Source: an uncultured Clostridia bacterium (GTDB lineage Bacteria > Bacillota > Clostridia > Oscillospirales > CAG-272). From it: a DNA stretch of 64,000 nt. The stretch lies in NCBI GenBank assembly GCA_947630625.1, contig CANRIL010000001.1:111355-175354 (forward strand). The letters run 5' to 3'. The notes below the pieces were generated by a model. That model did not search any database. It was not told the origin of the DNA and was given only the letters and a program-made list of their open reading frames with translations. Positions 39,828 to 48,979 of this stretch are shown here, piece after piece. Position 1 is the stretch's first letter, and every line of letters begins with the position of its first letter. Both the position numbers and the translations under genes were made by a program.

Positions 39828-42800
39828 TTACTTTTCTACTTTGAGTAAAATTTTTGTTTTTGCGCCCGTCGGCATGAAGTTCACGCGTTCGCCGGCGCGA
39901 ACCGTTTTTTCTATGATATCAACTCCGTCAACGTTCGCGTCCCCGGCGTCATCTTCGCAGGTTGACGCAGCTCTGACGCATATCTCGACTTCGTGCTCGC
40001 CGGCGCGGACGCGGGCGTTAAATTCGGTGTCCCCGTAGGCGGTCACCGAAACCCCGCCGCGGTCAAGCTCGATGCCGAGATAATACTTCATCGTGATCCT
40101 GTAAAACCACGCGGCAGACCCTGTATATCCGCTCCAGCCGCTTTTGCCCGTTATCCCGTCGCCGTAATAAATATCGGCGGTGAGAAAATACGGCTCCGAG
40201 GTGAATGCTCCGCCTATACGCCCGCGCTCGTAAATGCTGACCGGGGAGATGGAGGCAAGCAGCCGCCTTCCCGTTTCCCTGTCGCCTATTGCAAAAAACG
40301 AGGCGGCGCACCAGACGGCGGCGTGCGTATACTGTCCTCCGTTTTCCCTTATCCCGGCGGGATACCGGCAGATATATCCGTGCACCTCCGTTTTGTCATA
40401 CGACGGCGCGAAAAGCCTCAATATTCCCAGCTGCCCGTCATAAAGGTGTTTTAGGACGTTTTGAAGCGCTGTGCGTGAGCGCTCGCGGTCAGCGTCGGCA
40501 AATACGGAGAACGACTGCGGCAAAAGGTCGATTTTGCATTCGGAGCATTTCACAGAACCGAGAGGTTCCCCGTCGTCGTCAAACGCGCGGACATACCATC
40601 CGCCGTCCCACGCGGAAACCTCCGCCGCGGACACAAGCGCATCGGCGTCGTACATGAGCCGTTCGGCAAGCATCGGGTCGATGCCGGCGCACGTCAGCAT
40701 TTCGGAAAATCTGCGGTATACGACCGCAAAGAAGAACGCGAGCCAGACGCTCTCGCCGCGTCCGCGGACGCCGACCTCGTTCATGCCGTCGTTCCAGTCG
40801 CCTGAGCCGATCAGGGGCAGCCCGTGCTCACCTCTTTGAAGAGATGCGTTGATTGACGCGATACAGTGTTCAAGCACGGTCGCGCTGTAATCCGTGACAC
40901 CCGCCGTCTCGTATCTGTCGCCCTCGTCATCCCTGAGCGGCGGCGAGGTGAGGGACGGCGTGCGCAATGAGAGTATATCCGCGTCCCCGGTCGCGAGCAC
41001 GTATTCAGCCACTGCGTATGGCAGCCACATATAATCGTCGCTGCATCGCGTCCGCAGCCCTCCGCCGTAGGGCGCGCCGTGCCACCAGTGCTGGACTCGT
41101 CCGTCCTCATACTGCCGCGCGCAGCAGCGAAGTATCTGCAATTTTGTAAGCGCGGGGCAGAAATAGAGCGCGGCAAGGCTGTCCTGAAGTTGATCTCTGT
41201 ACCCGTAAGCGCCGCCCGACTGATTATATCCCGACCTTGCGAGAATCCGTACAAACAGAGCCTGATACGCGGCGAAGTCAAGAATTCCCGAAAGAAAGCT
41301 GTCGCGGCTGCCGTCAAAGACGTGTCTTTGCAGGATTTTATCGGCGCGGCGTCTGTATTTTTCAAACGATGCAAGGATAAAGTCAGATCGGCGGAATGTG
41401 TCGCGAATGTGGAATACGCATTTTTCGCCCGCCGGAAAAGCCGCGACGGCAAATCCGCACTCGCCCGCTGAAAATGCGCACGGAACTCTCAACATGTCGC
41501 CGAGATTTTCTACGGAATCGTGTATTTCGTCGGACACGGCGAACAAAGAGACGCGCGCCGCGGCGTCCGACAAAAGCGACAGGATGCCGCCTGAATAGAT
41601 CGACGGCGCGGACGGACAGAAATAAAGCGCCGCGCGGACGTGTTCCACTGCAATCTCCGTCTCCGGACGGATGCGGATGTGGTAGAGCTTTACGGGCAAA
41701 AGCGCATCGACGCCGACACGCAGCTCATACGATATGCCGCCGACAGTGCCGCAGAAAAGACCGCAGTCCCTTCCCCACACGACCTTATCCGCCGAACGCG
41801 CAAGATCATACGTCACGCCGTCCGCCGTCAGGCATATCGTCTCGCCCGGCGTTCCAAGCAAAGGATCATTGTGGCGGCGGCTGACGGTTGACATCGCGGA
41901 GTTCGCGTACCAGCTGTAGCCGCAGGAAAGATTCGTAAGCAGCGTGCCGAAAACGGTGTTCGCGTATATCATCGAGTACGGCGATTCGTTATATCCGTTG
42001 GAAATCTCTGCCGCACCAGAAACGATTTCGCACGAAATACGATTGCTTGAGTGCGTATTATAAACTATTTCCGTGACCGCCGCCTTCTCCGGCTTGACGA
42101 CCGTGAACGTATGCGACGTTCCGATATCGACGGTGCGGCAGGACAAAGCGATAAACAAAAGCTCGTCCTCCGGCGAAAGCGGTTCCCTGTCAAGGATGAA
42201 GATGCCGTTGTTTTTCCCGATCAGCCGTTCCGAACCGCTCTCCTTCACCATCTGCCGCAGCTTTCCCGTACCGCGCGCGAAATATCCGGACGACGGCGCG
42301 ATAAATACAATATCAAACCTCACGCCGGAAACAAAGAGGAATCGCTTTGCCGCGATCAGCTCCGATACCGCAAAAACGTCTGCTGATGACGTAAGCTCGC
42401 AGCAGAAGACCGTGACGATCGGCAGATCTCCCGATATGCCGTACCGCCACAGAAAATCGCGCCTGTACCGCGGGCTGATGTTGTCTCCGCACTCGATGAT
42501 TTTTACCGGGTCACGGCATACGGCTCCCGCAAGTTCCATAGCACATCTGACGGCAGCCATATCAGCGCCGGCGAGCGCCGACAAGGCGTTGAGATGCGTT
42601 TCCATTCCGATCCGAGCCTCATCCGCCGAAATAACCGTCTCGCCGTCAGAAGATAGAGAGACGCCGCATTTGCGCGGGCTCCCGGACGACATACCGGACA
42701 CGACGGCCGCAAACACGGGATGAACGCATGCTCCGTCCTTCACATTTTCATCGGCGGACTTGTCGAATATCTTCTTCACGTCCTCGAAATCATACCGAAA

Positions 42801-45800
42801 CGGAAGGATCGTGTCCTTGCGCGTGTGTATGCGGACATTGTCACCGCGCGATGGTGTGACCCTGACCGTCAGCGCAGTCTTTTCTTCGGGCGCGGTCTTT
42901 CTTTCATATCTCACGGCAAAGTCGTCGATCATTTCCGAGGTAATGAACAGATCGGAATACGACGGCGCGCTCTCATACGACTGCCGCTTATTCATCACCG
43001 GGTCAAACATGAAAAGAACGTCGTAGTTCCCGTCGATCCCCGAAACGGTCAGTTCGCACACGGCCGTCGGAGACGAATGGGCGACAGTCAATATGAGTTC
43101 GGTTTTGATGATGTGCTCGCCGAGCACGAATTCGTTCACATATGAGACGGCTGCGCCGTCTGTCGAAAACTGCACGCGCTGACCGGACGTACACGCAGCC
43201 ACTGTGTCACCGACGCGAAGAAGCGCTGTAAATCCGGAGCATCCCCGAACAGCGGGCTGAGAAATCAGCGTCTGCCCGTCGTAAATCACAATTTCACCGG
43301 ACTTTTTCGCGAATATCTTTTCCCTGCCGTTTGAAACGACGGCTGAATCTGAAACGATCGCGGTGCCGTCGATCTTCCCCGTTACAGGCACGTGCTCCTT
43401 CGCCCGTATCTCCGCCTTCTGCTCGGAAACTCTTCTGTTTATCCCGATGTTTTCAAACAGCATCGGCAGCGCCGCGCGGATCGACGGCTCACGGCAGAAG
43501 CGACTTCTGTTTATTCCCGAAAGGCAATAGTTTGCCGCTGATGTGATGCTCATCCCGATGTGGTGCGACATATATATCATCGCGACGCCGTATTCTTCCC
43601 CGACGCGGAAATCGGTCATGTCAAGCGACTCGTAAAAGCCGTATTTGCCGTAAAGCCTGCCGTCGCGGTGGTCGGCGAGCACATATGCGGCGCTCGCGTC
43701 AAACTGCGAGAGCAGATAGAGCGAATAAGGCGCTATGACGTTGTCGTCCTTGATGTCGGGCGAGATCGCGAGCGAGTCGCAACCGTGCGCCTTATATGAA
43801 TAGTTGACGCTGTCGTCAAAATCGTAAAACGACGATTCAGACCTGCCGTAAATTCGTTTCCCGTCGAATAAAACGGGGTCGCCGCTCTGGAAAAAGTTCG
43901 CTGCGGCGAGCGCTTCATACCTCGCTGTTCCGGGGACTGCCGGAAGAAAAATCGCGGGCATGAAATATTCAAACGCGCTTCCGCTCCAGGATAGCATCGC
44001 CTCTATCCCAACCTCGTCGCTGTACACACGTCCGAGTGAGGCAAGGTGTTCGCCAGGGACTTGTCCCGTCGCCGCCGTATAAAAGCTTGTCGTCAATATC
44101 TCTCCGGCGTAGAGGTCGTATACGTTTTTGTCGTATTCCTTTGCGGCTGAATTGTAGCCGATATAGAATAGACCGCGCCGCTTGTTGTAAAGCGCCGAGA
44201 AATCGGCGTCCCCGATCAGCTCAGTTATCTGTTCCGTCAGCTCTTCCGCGCCTCCGTATTCGAGCAGCGCGTTTTTCACCGTAAGGAGGCAAACGATGAA
44301 ATTCCCGCTGTCGACCGTTGAAACATACGCCGGATAAAGCACTTCAAGCGAGCGGATATCGTACCAGTTATATAAATGCCCGTGCCATTTTTCAAGATGC
44401 GATACAGTCTCAAGAGTGTCTTTGATCCGCGACTTCATCTCCTGATACGGAATAAACCCGAGATCGTATGCGTTTACGGTCGACAGCATGTATAGACCTA
44501 TATTTGTCGGCGAGGTGCGCTCCGCGACCTTTGACTCGGGCTGCAGCGTTACATTGTCTGGCGGGAGAAAATGATATTTCTTTTTTACATTGTCAGCGAA
44601 AAAGCGCCACATACGCTCGGCATCGAGCATTATGCCCGCCCGGCTCTCCTCGTCTCCCGTGTCAATGTGACGCGCGGCGGCAGAGCTGCAAAGCCTGTGT
44701 GTTAAGATCGGGAACAAAAACCAGAAGACACCGTAGACGGGCAGTATAAGCCTGCATATGCCGTCCGAGATCAAAACAGACGCGAGCGCGAGAGCCCCCG
44801 CAAGCAGCGTTATCCACATGCGCCGGACATATGAAAGCGCGCTCCCCGTATTCTCCATGTCGGATGACGCTGCCGTTTTCCATTCAAGGAGCTTCCGCTT
44901 TGAAAATTTCATTCTGTAAAACGCGCGGTAAACGCCGTCCGCGGAGTTTGCTGCAATATCGACCGCCGACGAGAGCCCGAACCAGACTTCAAACAGCGCA
45001 GCCTCGTAATAATTCGGGACGCCTGAAAAATACCGCCTCCAGGGAATGCGATACGAACCTATAACGAGTGTCGCCGCCTTGAAAATGTGGTCTGATACGG
45101 ACAGAAGATAGATCAGAACGCCGAGCGGCGTCGAGCCGATAAGCGAGAGCAGGATCGCTGCCGGACGAATTATCGAGGTCAGCGCGGACATGACCGGCTC
45201 GAACATTATGAGCCTGTCGGTTATCCCGACGGGATTTTTGTATTTTTCCCCGGTCTGCGACGGTATCCCCAGCCGCAAAAGGCACGTCGCCTGTACGTCG
45301 CCGCGTATCCATCTATGAGCGCGCGAGCGCTCGCGAAGATAATCGCGCGGCACCCCGTCGTATACGCGAAGGTCGGACGCGTGTCCGCAGCGCAGCCGTA
45401 TTCCTTCCGCCGTGTCGTGGCTGAGGATACGCTCGTTCGGGAACGCGCCGTATATCGTCTTCATATACGCGTCGACCGATATAAGTCCCTTGCCGCAAAA
45501 TGAACCGGTGCCGAACAGATACGAATAGACTGAAAAAGACGATCTTTCATATTCGCTTCTGCCGCCGTATGCGTATCTATATGAGGTGTACCGGCAGCGC
45601 CGGTCGGCGTCACTCAGCGAAACATGCGCCTCCGGCGCTATGACGCCGTAGCCGTCCGACACTATTGGGTATCCGCTGCTTCGCGAAATCGTCGGCGCGC
45701 AGCACGGGTGAAGCGCCGTTGCGATAAGTTTTTTTATGTCGGAATAAAGAATTTCGGTGTCCGCGTCAAGCGCGAGCACGTATTTATATCCTGTTGGCTC

Positions 45801-47090
45801 CCCGCCGTGTACGGACAGATTCGTTTTTTCGCCGCTGAGAAGCGAGAACAACTCCGCCTGCGCGCCGCGCTTTCGCTCAGCGCCTATATAGCGCCGCTCG
45901 CTTTCAGACCACGTGCGCCCGCGCCAGAATAGATACGCTTCCCCGCCGCCCTTGTTTATTTCATCGATGCGGCTGACCGCGTACCTGATTATGTCATCAT
46001 CTCCGTCAGCCGCCTCCGTATCCGCGTCCGGCAGGTCGGCAAGAACGGCAAAGCCGAGGCAGTCGCTCCTGTACGCCTTCGCGTATGTCGCGAGCCTGTC
46101 AAAGACGGCTCTGTCGCCGCCTTTGCCGGAGAGGGACACCGTGTAGACGAGCATTGTTTTCCCTTCCGGCGGGATCACATCGAGCGAGAGGCGCGGCAGG
46201 ATGTCCGGAACGTCCGCGCGCGAGTATATCCATTCAAGCAGCAGCTTCAAAAACGCCCGCATCGGCAGATACGACGCGAGCGCGCCGAAAAACAGCGCCG
46301 TTCTGTCGCTGCCGTAAGCGACGGCGGCGAGTGCCGCCGCCGTCAGTGCCGGTACGATATAAAGCGTCGGGAAATAGAGCGCCGCCGCCATGCCGTGGCG
46401 CGAATATTTCATTATGTGCCAGCCGACGTGCCGCGCTTTGCTGCCCGGCTCCGATTCTTCGGCATTTTTTAAAATCAGCTTTGATGTCTCGTATTCTCCC
46501 ATGTGGAAGCGGCGGCTGATCTCCGCCAGTTTGCGCCTGTACATGCTTTTGGTGTCGCTGTCGCAGCGCACATACACTCCCGCCGGGTCGCGGATGAGCA
46601 CGGATTCCGAATATGACACGGTTTCATATATATGCTCAAAATCTATGTCGCGCAGCCCGAATATAAGCCGGACGGCGTCTCCGACGCGGAAGAGCGTCCC
46701 TGCGCGTATTCCCTCGGCGATCATATCAACGGCGACGAGATGAAAATATACGCGCAGGTAAAATAACTCGCCGACTGTCAGATATGAATGTTCGCGCTGA
46801 TAGTCGTTTATCCTCGATATAAGCCCGGCTTCATCCAATGTAAAGACGCACTCCTCCGTTATGCGGCGGCAAAGCTCCATGATGCGCGGCTCGCCGTGCT
46901 CCGTCGGCAGCGATTTTACTTCCTTAAGCGTCGATATCGCGGATTCAGTCAGCTTTATAATAAGGAGCCTGTTTTCAAAAAGCCATCGTTCATCGGGAGC
47001 GGATGAGAATGACAGCGGCGACGCGCGCCTTATCGCCGACAGATTTCCCCTTACTCTTCTTTTCAGCTTTAAAACGGCAGATGAACTCAT
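39828..47090 (-). CDS. Cyclic beta-1,2-glucan synthase-like GT84/GH94 protein
   Basis: A 2420-residue multidomain membrane protein. Helical N-terminus (1-230), membrane helices around 235-285, a GT84 glycosyltransferase domain with LALDADTEI (about 440) and RSRAHRWIRGDVQA (about 587), more helices to about 800, a glycoamylase-like domain from SPTNIGLYMLSTVNAYDLGFI to YMSHHIGMSITS (about 1177), and a C-terminal GH94 phosphorylase-like part with GSGDWNDGMNEVG (about 2092) holding the expected catalytic Asp. Synthases of this type make and circularise beta-1,2-glucans; proteobacterial ones are about 2800 residues. RBS CTGGAG. It has its own terminator. Confidence 0.88.
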   Translation of the reverse strand: MSSSAVLKLKRRVRGNLSAIRRASPLSFSSAPDERWLFENRLLIIKLTESAISTLKEVKSLPTEHGEPRIMELCRRITEECVFTLDEAGLISRINDYQREHSYLTVGELFYLRVYFHLVAVDMIAEGIRAGTLFRVGDAVRLIFGLRDIDFEHIYETVSYSESVLIRDPAGVYVRCDSDTKSMYRRKLAEISRRFHMGEYETSKLILKNAEESEPGSKARHVGWHIMKYSRHGMAAALYFPTLYIVPALTAAALAAVAYGSDRTALFFGALASYLPMRAFLKLLLEWIYSRADVPDILPRLSLDVIPPEGKTMLVYTVSLSGKGGDRAVFDRLATYAKAYRSDCLGFAVLADLPDADTEAADGDDDIIRYAVSRIDEINKGGGEAYLFWRGRTWSESERRYIGAERKRGAQAELFSLLSGEKTNLSVHGGEPTGYKYVLALDADTEILYSDIKKLIATALHPCCAPTISRSSGYPIVSDGYGVIAPEAHVSLSDADRRCRYTSYRYAYGGRSEYERSSFSVYSYLFGTGSFCGKGLISVDAYMKTIYGAFPNERILSHDTAEGIRLRCGHASDLRVYDGVPRDYLRERSRAHRWIRGDVQATCLLRLGIPSQTGEKYKNPVGITDRLIMFEPVMSALTSIIRPAAILLSLIGSTPLGVLIYLLSVSDHIFKAATLVIGSYRIPWRRYFSGVPNYYEAALFEVWFGLSSAVDIAANSADGVYRAFYRMKFSKRKLLEWKTAASSDMENTGSALSYVRRMWITLLAGALALASVLISDGICRLILPVYGVFWFLFPILTHRLCSSAAARHIDTGDEESRAGIMLDAERMWRFFADNVKKKYHFLPPDNVTLQPESKVAERTSPTNIGLYMLSTVNAYDLGFIPYQEMKSRIKDTLETVSHLEKWHGHLYNWYDIRSLEVLYPAYVSTVDSGNFIVCLLTVKNALLEYGGAEELTEQITELIGDADFSALYNKRRGLFYIGYNSAAKEYDKNVYDLYAGEILTTSFYTAATGQVPGEHLASLGRVYSDEVGIEAMLSWSGSAFEYFMPAIFLPAVPGTARYEALAAANFFQSGDPVLFDGKRIYGRSESSFYDFDDSVNYSYKAHGCDSLAISPDIKDDNVIAPYSLYLLSQFDASAAYVLADHRDGRLYGKYGFYESLDMTDFRVGEEYGVAMIYMSHHIGMSITSAANYCLSGINRSRFCREPSIRAALPMLFENIGINRRVSEQKAEIRAKEHVPVTGKIDGTAIVSDSAVVSNGREKIFAKKSGEIVIYDGQTLISQPAVRGCSGFTALLRVGDTVAACTSGQRVQFSTDGAAVSYVNEFVLGEHIIKTELILTVAHSSPTAVCELTVSGIDGNYDVLFMFDPVMNKRQSYESAPSYSDLFITSEMIDDFAVRYERKTAPEEKTALTVRVTPSRGDNVRIHTRKDTILPFRYDFEDVKKIFDKSADENVKDGACVHPVFAAVVSGMSSGSPRKCGVSLSSDGETVISADEARIGMETHLNALSALAGADMAAVRCAMELAGAVCRDPVKIIECGDNISPRYRRDFLWRYGISGDLPIVTVFCCELTSSADVFAVSELIAAKRFLFVSGVRFDIVFIAPSSGYFARGTGKLRQMVKESGSERLIGKNNGIFILDREPLSPEDELLFIALSCRTVDIGTSHTFTVVKPEKAAVTEIVYNTHSSNRISCEIVSGAAEISNGYNESPYSMIYANTVFGTLLTNLSCGYSWYANSAMSTVSRRHNDPLLGTPGETICLTADGVTYDLARSADKVVWGRDCGLFCGTVGGISYELRVGVDALLPVKLYHIRIRPETEIAVEHVRAALYFCPSAPSIYSGGILSLLSDAAARVSLFAVSDEIHDSVENLGDMLRVPCAFSAGECGFAVAAFPAGEKCVFHIRDTFRRSDFILASFEKYRRRADKILQRHVFDGSRDSFLSGILDFAAYQALFVRILARSGYNQSGGAYGYRDQLQDSLAALYFCPALTKLQILRCCARQYEDGRVQHWWHGAPYGGGLRTRCSDDYMWLPYAVAEYVLATGDADILSLRTPSLTSPPLRDDEGDRYETAGVTDYSATVLEHCIASINASLQRGEHGLPLIGSGDWNDGMNEVGVRGRGESVWLAFFFAVVYRRFSEMLTCAGIDPMLAERLMYDADALVSAAEVSAWDGGWYVRAFDDDGEPLGSVKCSECKIDLLPQSFSVFADADRERSRTALQNVLKHLYDGQLGILRLFAPSYDKTEVHGYICRYPAGIRENGGQYTHAAVWCAASFFAIGDRETGRRLLASISPVSIYERGRIGGAFTSEPYFLTADIYYGDGITGKSGWSGYTGSAAWFYRITMKYYLGIELDRGGVSVTAYGDTEFNARVRAGEHEVEICVRAASTCEDDAGDANVDGVDIIEKTVRAGERVNFMPTGAKTKILLKVEK

Positions 47091-47162
47091 AATAACTCCA
47101 GTGTGATGTAATATTTATATTATCATCCACATACTGGCGGTTTATTCATGCGCGTCAGACGC

Positions 47163-47193
47163 GCGAAAAAGGGCTCCCGCCAACCGGGAGCCC
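47163..47193 (-). terminator. Terminator of prfB
   Basis: GGGCTCCCG and CGGGAGCCC pair perfectly around a short loop, followed by TTTTT on the minus strand. Confidence 0.9.
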
Positions 47194-47205
47194 CAATAAA
47201 TTCGA

Positions 47206-48321
47206 TTATTTTCCGCCTGCCGCTTTCCATTTGAGATAAGCGTTGATGAATCCGTCAATATCGCCGTCCATCACGGCCTGGATGTTGCCGTCCTCGTATC
47301 CGGTGCGCGTGTCCTTCGCGAGCGTGTACGGCATGAAGACGTATGAACGGATCTGAGCGCCCCATTCGATGTTCGTTTTAACGCCCTGTATATCTTCGAC
47401 GCGCTCAAGATGTTCGCGTTCCTTTATTTCGAGAAGCTTTGCCTTCAGCATTTTGAGCGCCGTTTCCTTGTTCTGAAGCTGGCTGCGCTCAGTCTGACAG
47501 CCGACGACGATGCCGGTCGGCTTGTGTACGATCCTTATTGCAGATTCGGTTTTGTTGATGTGCTGTCCGCCCGCGCCGCTCGACTTGTGCGTTGTGATCT
47601 CAAGGTCGGCTTCGTTGATCTCGATCGAGCCGTCGTCGGTAAATTCGGGCATGACCTCGACAGAGGCGAACGAGGTGTGCCGCCTGCCCGACGCGTCGAA
47701 CGGGGACACACGGACGAGGCGGTGTACGCCGTTTTCGCTCTTGAGGTAGCCGTAGGCGTTAAGTCCCTCTATCATGATCGTCGCGCTCTTGAGTCCGGCT
47801 TCTTCGCCGTCAAGCCAGTCGATGAGCTTTACATTATATCCGTGACGCTCGCCCCAGCGCGTATACATGCGGTAGAGCATGAGCGCCCAGTCCTGCGCCT
47901 CGGTCCCGCCCGCGCCCGGATGGAATGAGAGGATCGCGTTGTTCGCGTCGTACTCGCCGGACAAAAGAACTTCTATGCGCATCCTGTCCTCGTCGCTTTC
48001 AATCGCCGCCGCCTCGGACGTGATCTCGTCTATCATCGACTCGTCGTTTTCCTCGATAGCCATTTCCGCCATCATGATCGCGTCTTCAAGCCGCTGGCAC
48101 AGCGTCTCATATTCCGCGACCTTGTCCTTGAGCTGCTTGATCTCTTTCAGAACGCGGCTCGAATTTGCCTGATCAGACCAGAAATTATCCGCATAAGTCT
48201 GCGCCTCAAGCTCCGCTATACGTTCCTTCACGCTGTCAATGCGGAGCGCCGAACCGAGATCTCTGACAGGCTCTCTCATCGAGATGAGCTTGTATTTTGC
48301 TTCTTCAAGTGCTATTATCAA
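47206..48321 (-). CDS. prfB: Peptide chain release factor 2, without programmed frameshift
   Basis: A 371-residue release factor for UGA and UAA. The recognition tripeptide is in RVSPFDASGRRHTSFA, the GGQ peptidyl-hydrolysis loop in SSGAGGQHINKTESAIRI. The N-terminal region is a single frame with no CTTTGA slippery site, unlike the autoregulated prfB of many bacteria. The start is TTG, supported by GGAGG eight bases upstream. It is followed by a strong terminator; upstream lies a palindrome array. Confidence 0.96.
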   Translation of the reverse strand: MIIALEEAKYKLISMREPVRDLGSALRIDSVKERIAELEAQTYADNFWSDQANSSRVLKEIKQLKDKVAEYETLCQRLEDAIMMAEMAIEENDESMIDEITSEAAAIESDEDRMRIEVLLSGEYDANNAILSFHPGAGGTEAQDWALMLYRMYTRWGERHGYNVKLIDWLDGEEAGLKSATIMIEGLNAYGYLKSENGVHRLVRVSPFDASGRRHTSFASVEVMPEFTDDGSIEINEADLEITTHKSSGAGGQHINKTESAIRIVHKPTGIVVGCQTERSQLQNKETALKMLKAKLLEIKEREHLERVEDIQGVKTNIEWGAQIRSYVFMPYTLAKDTRTGYEDGNIQAVMDGDIDGFINAYLKWKAAGGK

Positions 48322-48359
48322 AACCGTTACCTCCGGGCGTTAAAATATTTCGTCCGTAT

Positions 48360-48830
48360 TTTTACTATAATTTATGCCGTTTGACTTCCCTTGTGTGCGG
48401 CGGAGCCGAAAGCTGTGCTTGAGGGGATCAAAATCTGATGATTTCGATTGAACGCAAGTTCAATCGCCGCCGCGCAGCGGCGAGCATCGGCGGAGCCGAT
48501 GCAAATCATCCGTAATCTTTTTGGGATTTAAATGGCAAATCCGTGAAGATATTATACCACGAAGCAAAAATGCTTGCTTGCAAGGGCATTTTTGCGAGGC
48601 CGTCAATGCCGAGTCTGCGGCGAAGCCGCAGCAAAAGCGCGTAAGACGCGCTTTTGGGATTTGCAAAGCAAATCCACGAGGACATTATACCACGAAGCAA
48701 AAATGCTTGCTTGCAAGGGCATTTTTGCGAGGCCGTCAATATTGAACCTGCGGCGCAAGCCGCAGCAAAAGCGCGCGCAAGCGCGCATTTGGGATTTACG
48801 AAGTAAATCCGTGAAAATATTATAACATGA
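48360..48830. repeat. Array of short perfect palindromes
   Basis: About 470 bases with no credible gene consist almost entirely of back-to-back small inverted repeats, for example GATTGAACGCAAGTTCAATC, CATCGGCggaGCCGATG, GCAAAAATGC/GCATTTTTGC, CTGCGGCGAAGCCGCAG, AAAGCGCGTAAGACGCGCTTT and GATTTGCAAAGCAAATC. Part of it is a tandem duplication (separate entry). REP/BIME-like structure is suggested; no transposase is nearby. Confidence 0.85.
48531..48788. repeat. Tandem repeat of about 133 bp, two copies and a partial third
   Basis: The block from gatttaaatggcaaatccgtg through the AAAGCGCG palindrome recurs beginning at about 48657; for instance CACGAAGCAAAAATGCTTGC occurs at both places 133 bases apart. 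The core between them is nearly identical, while the small palindromes differ in sequence but remain palindromic. A truncated third copy begins at about 48789. Confidence 0.85.
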
Positions 48831-48908
48831 TGAGATAATTTTGTAAAGTGCTTTTCTGACTATGCCGATCTTGTGAGAAAATAAAAAACATTAAAATTCG
48901 AATGCGGC

Positions 48909-48937
48909 TTGACATTGCGGGCGTTTTTGTTTAAAAT
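48909..48937 (+). promoter_or_regulatory. GH127 promoter
   Basis: TTGACA and TAAAAT are 17 bases apart, about 40 bases before the ATG at 48980. Confidence 0.8.
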
Positions 48938-48979
48938 CAAACCGTAAAGTCTATATACTTCTGAAAGGATGGAGGAAAT

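Noticed and set aside
48531-48788. CRISPR array
   Set aside because: There are only two copies with a 133-bp period, no constant repeat/variable spacer pattern, and no cas genes.
48521-48825. ORFs in the hairpin array (both strands)
   Set aside because: They arise because tandem palindromes stay open in several frames; repeated translations mirror the repeat.
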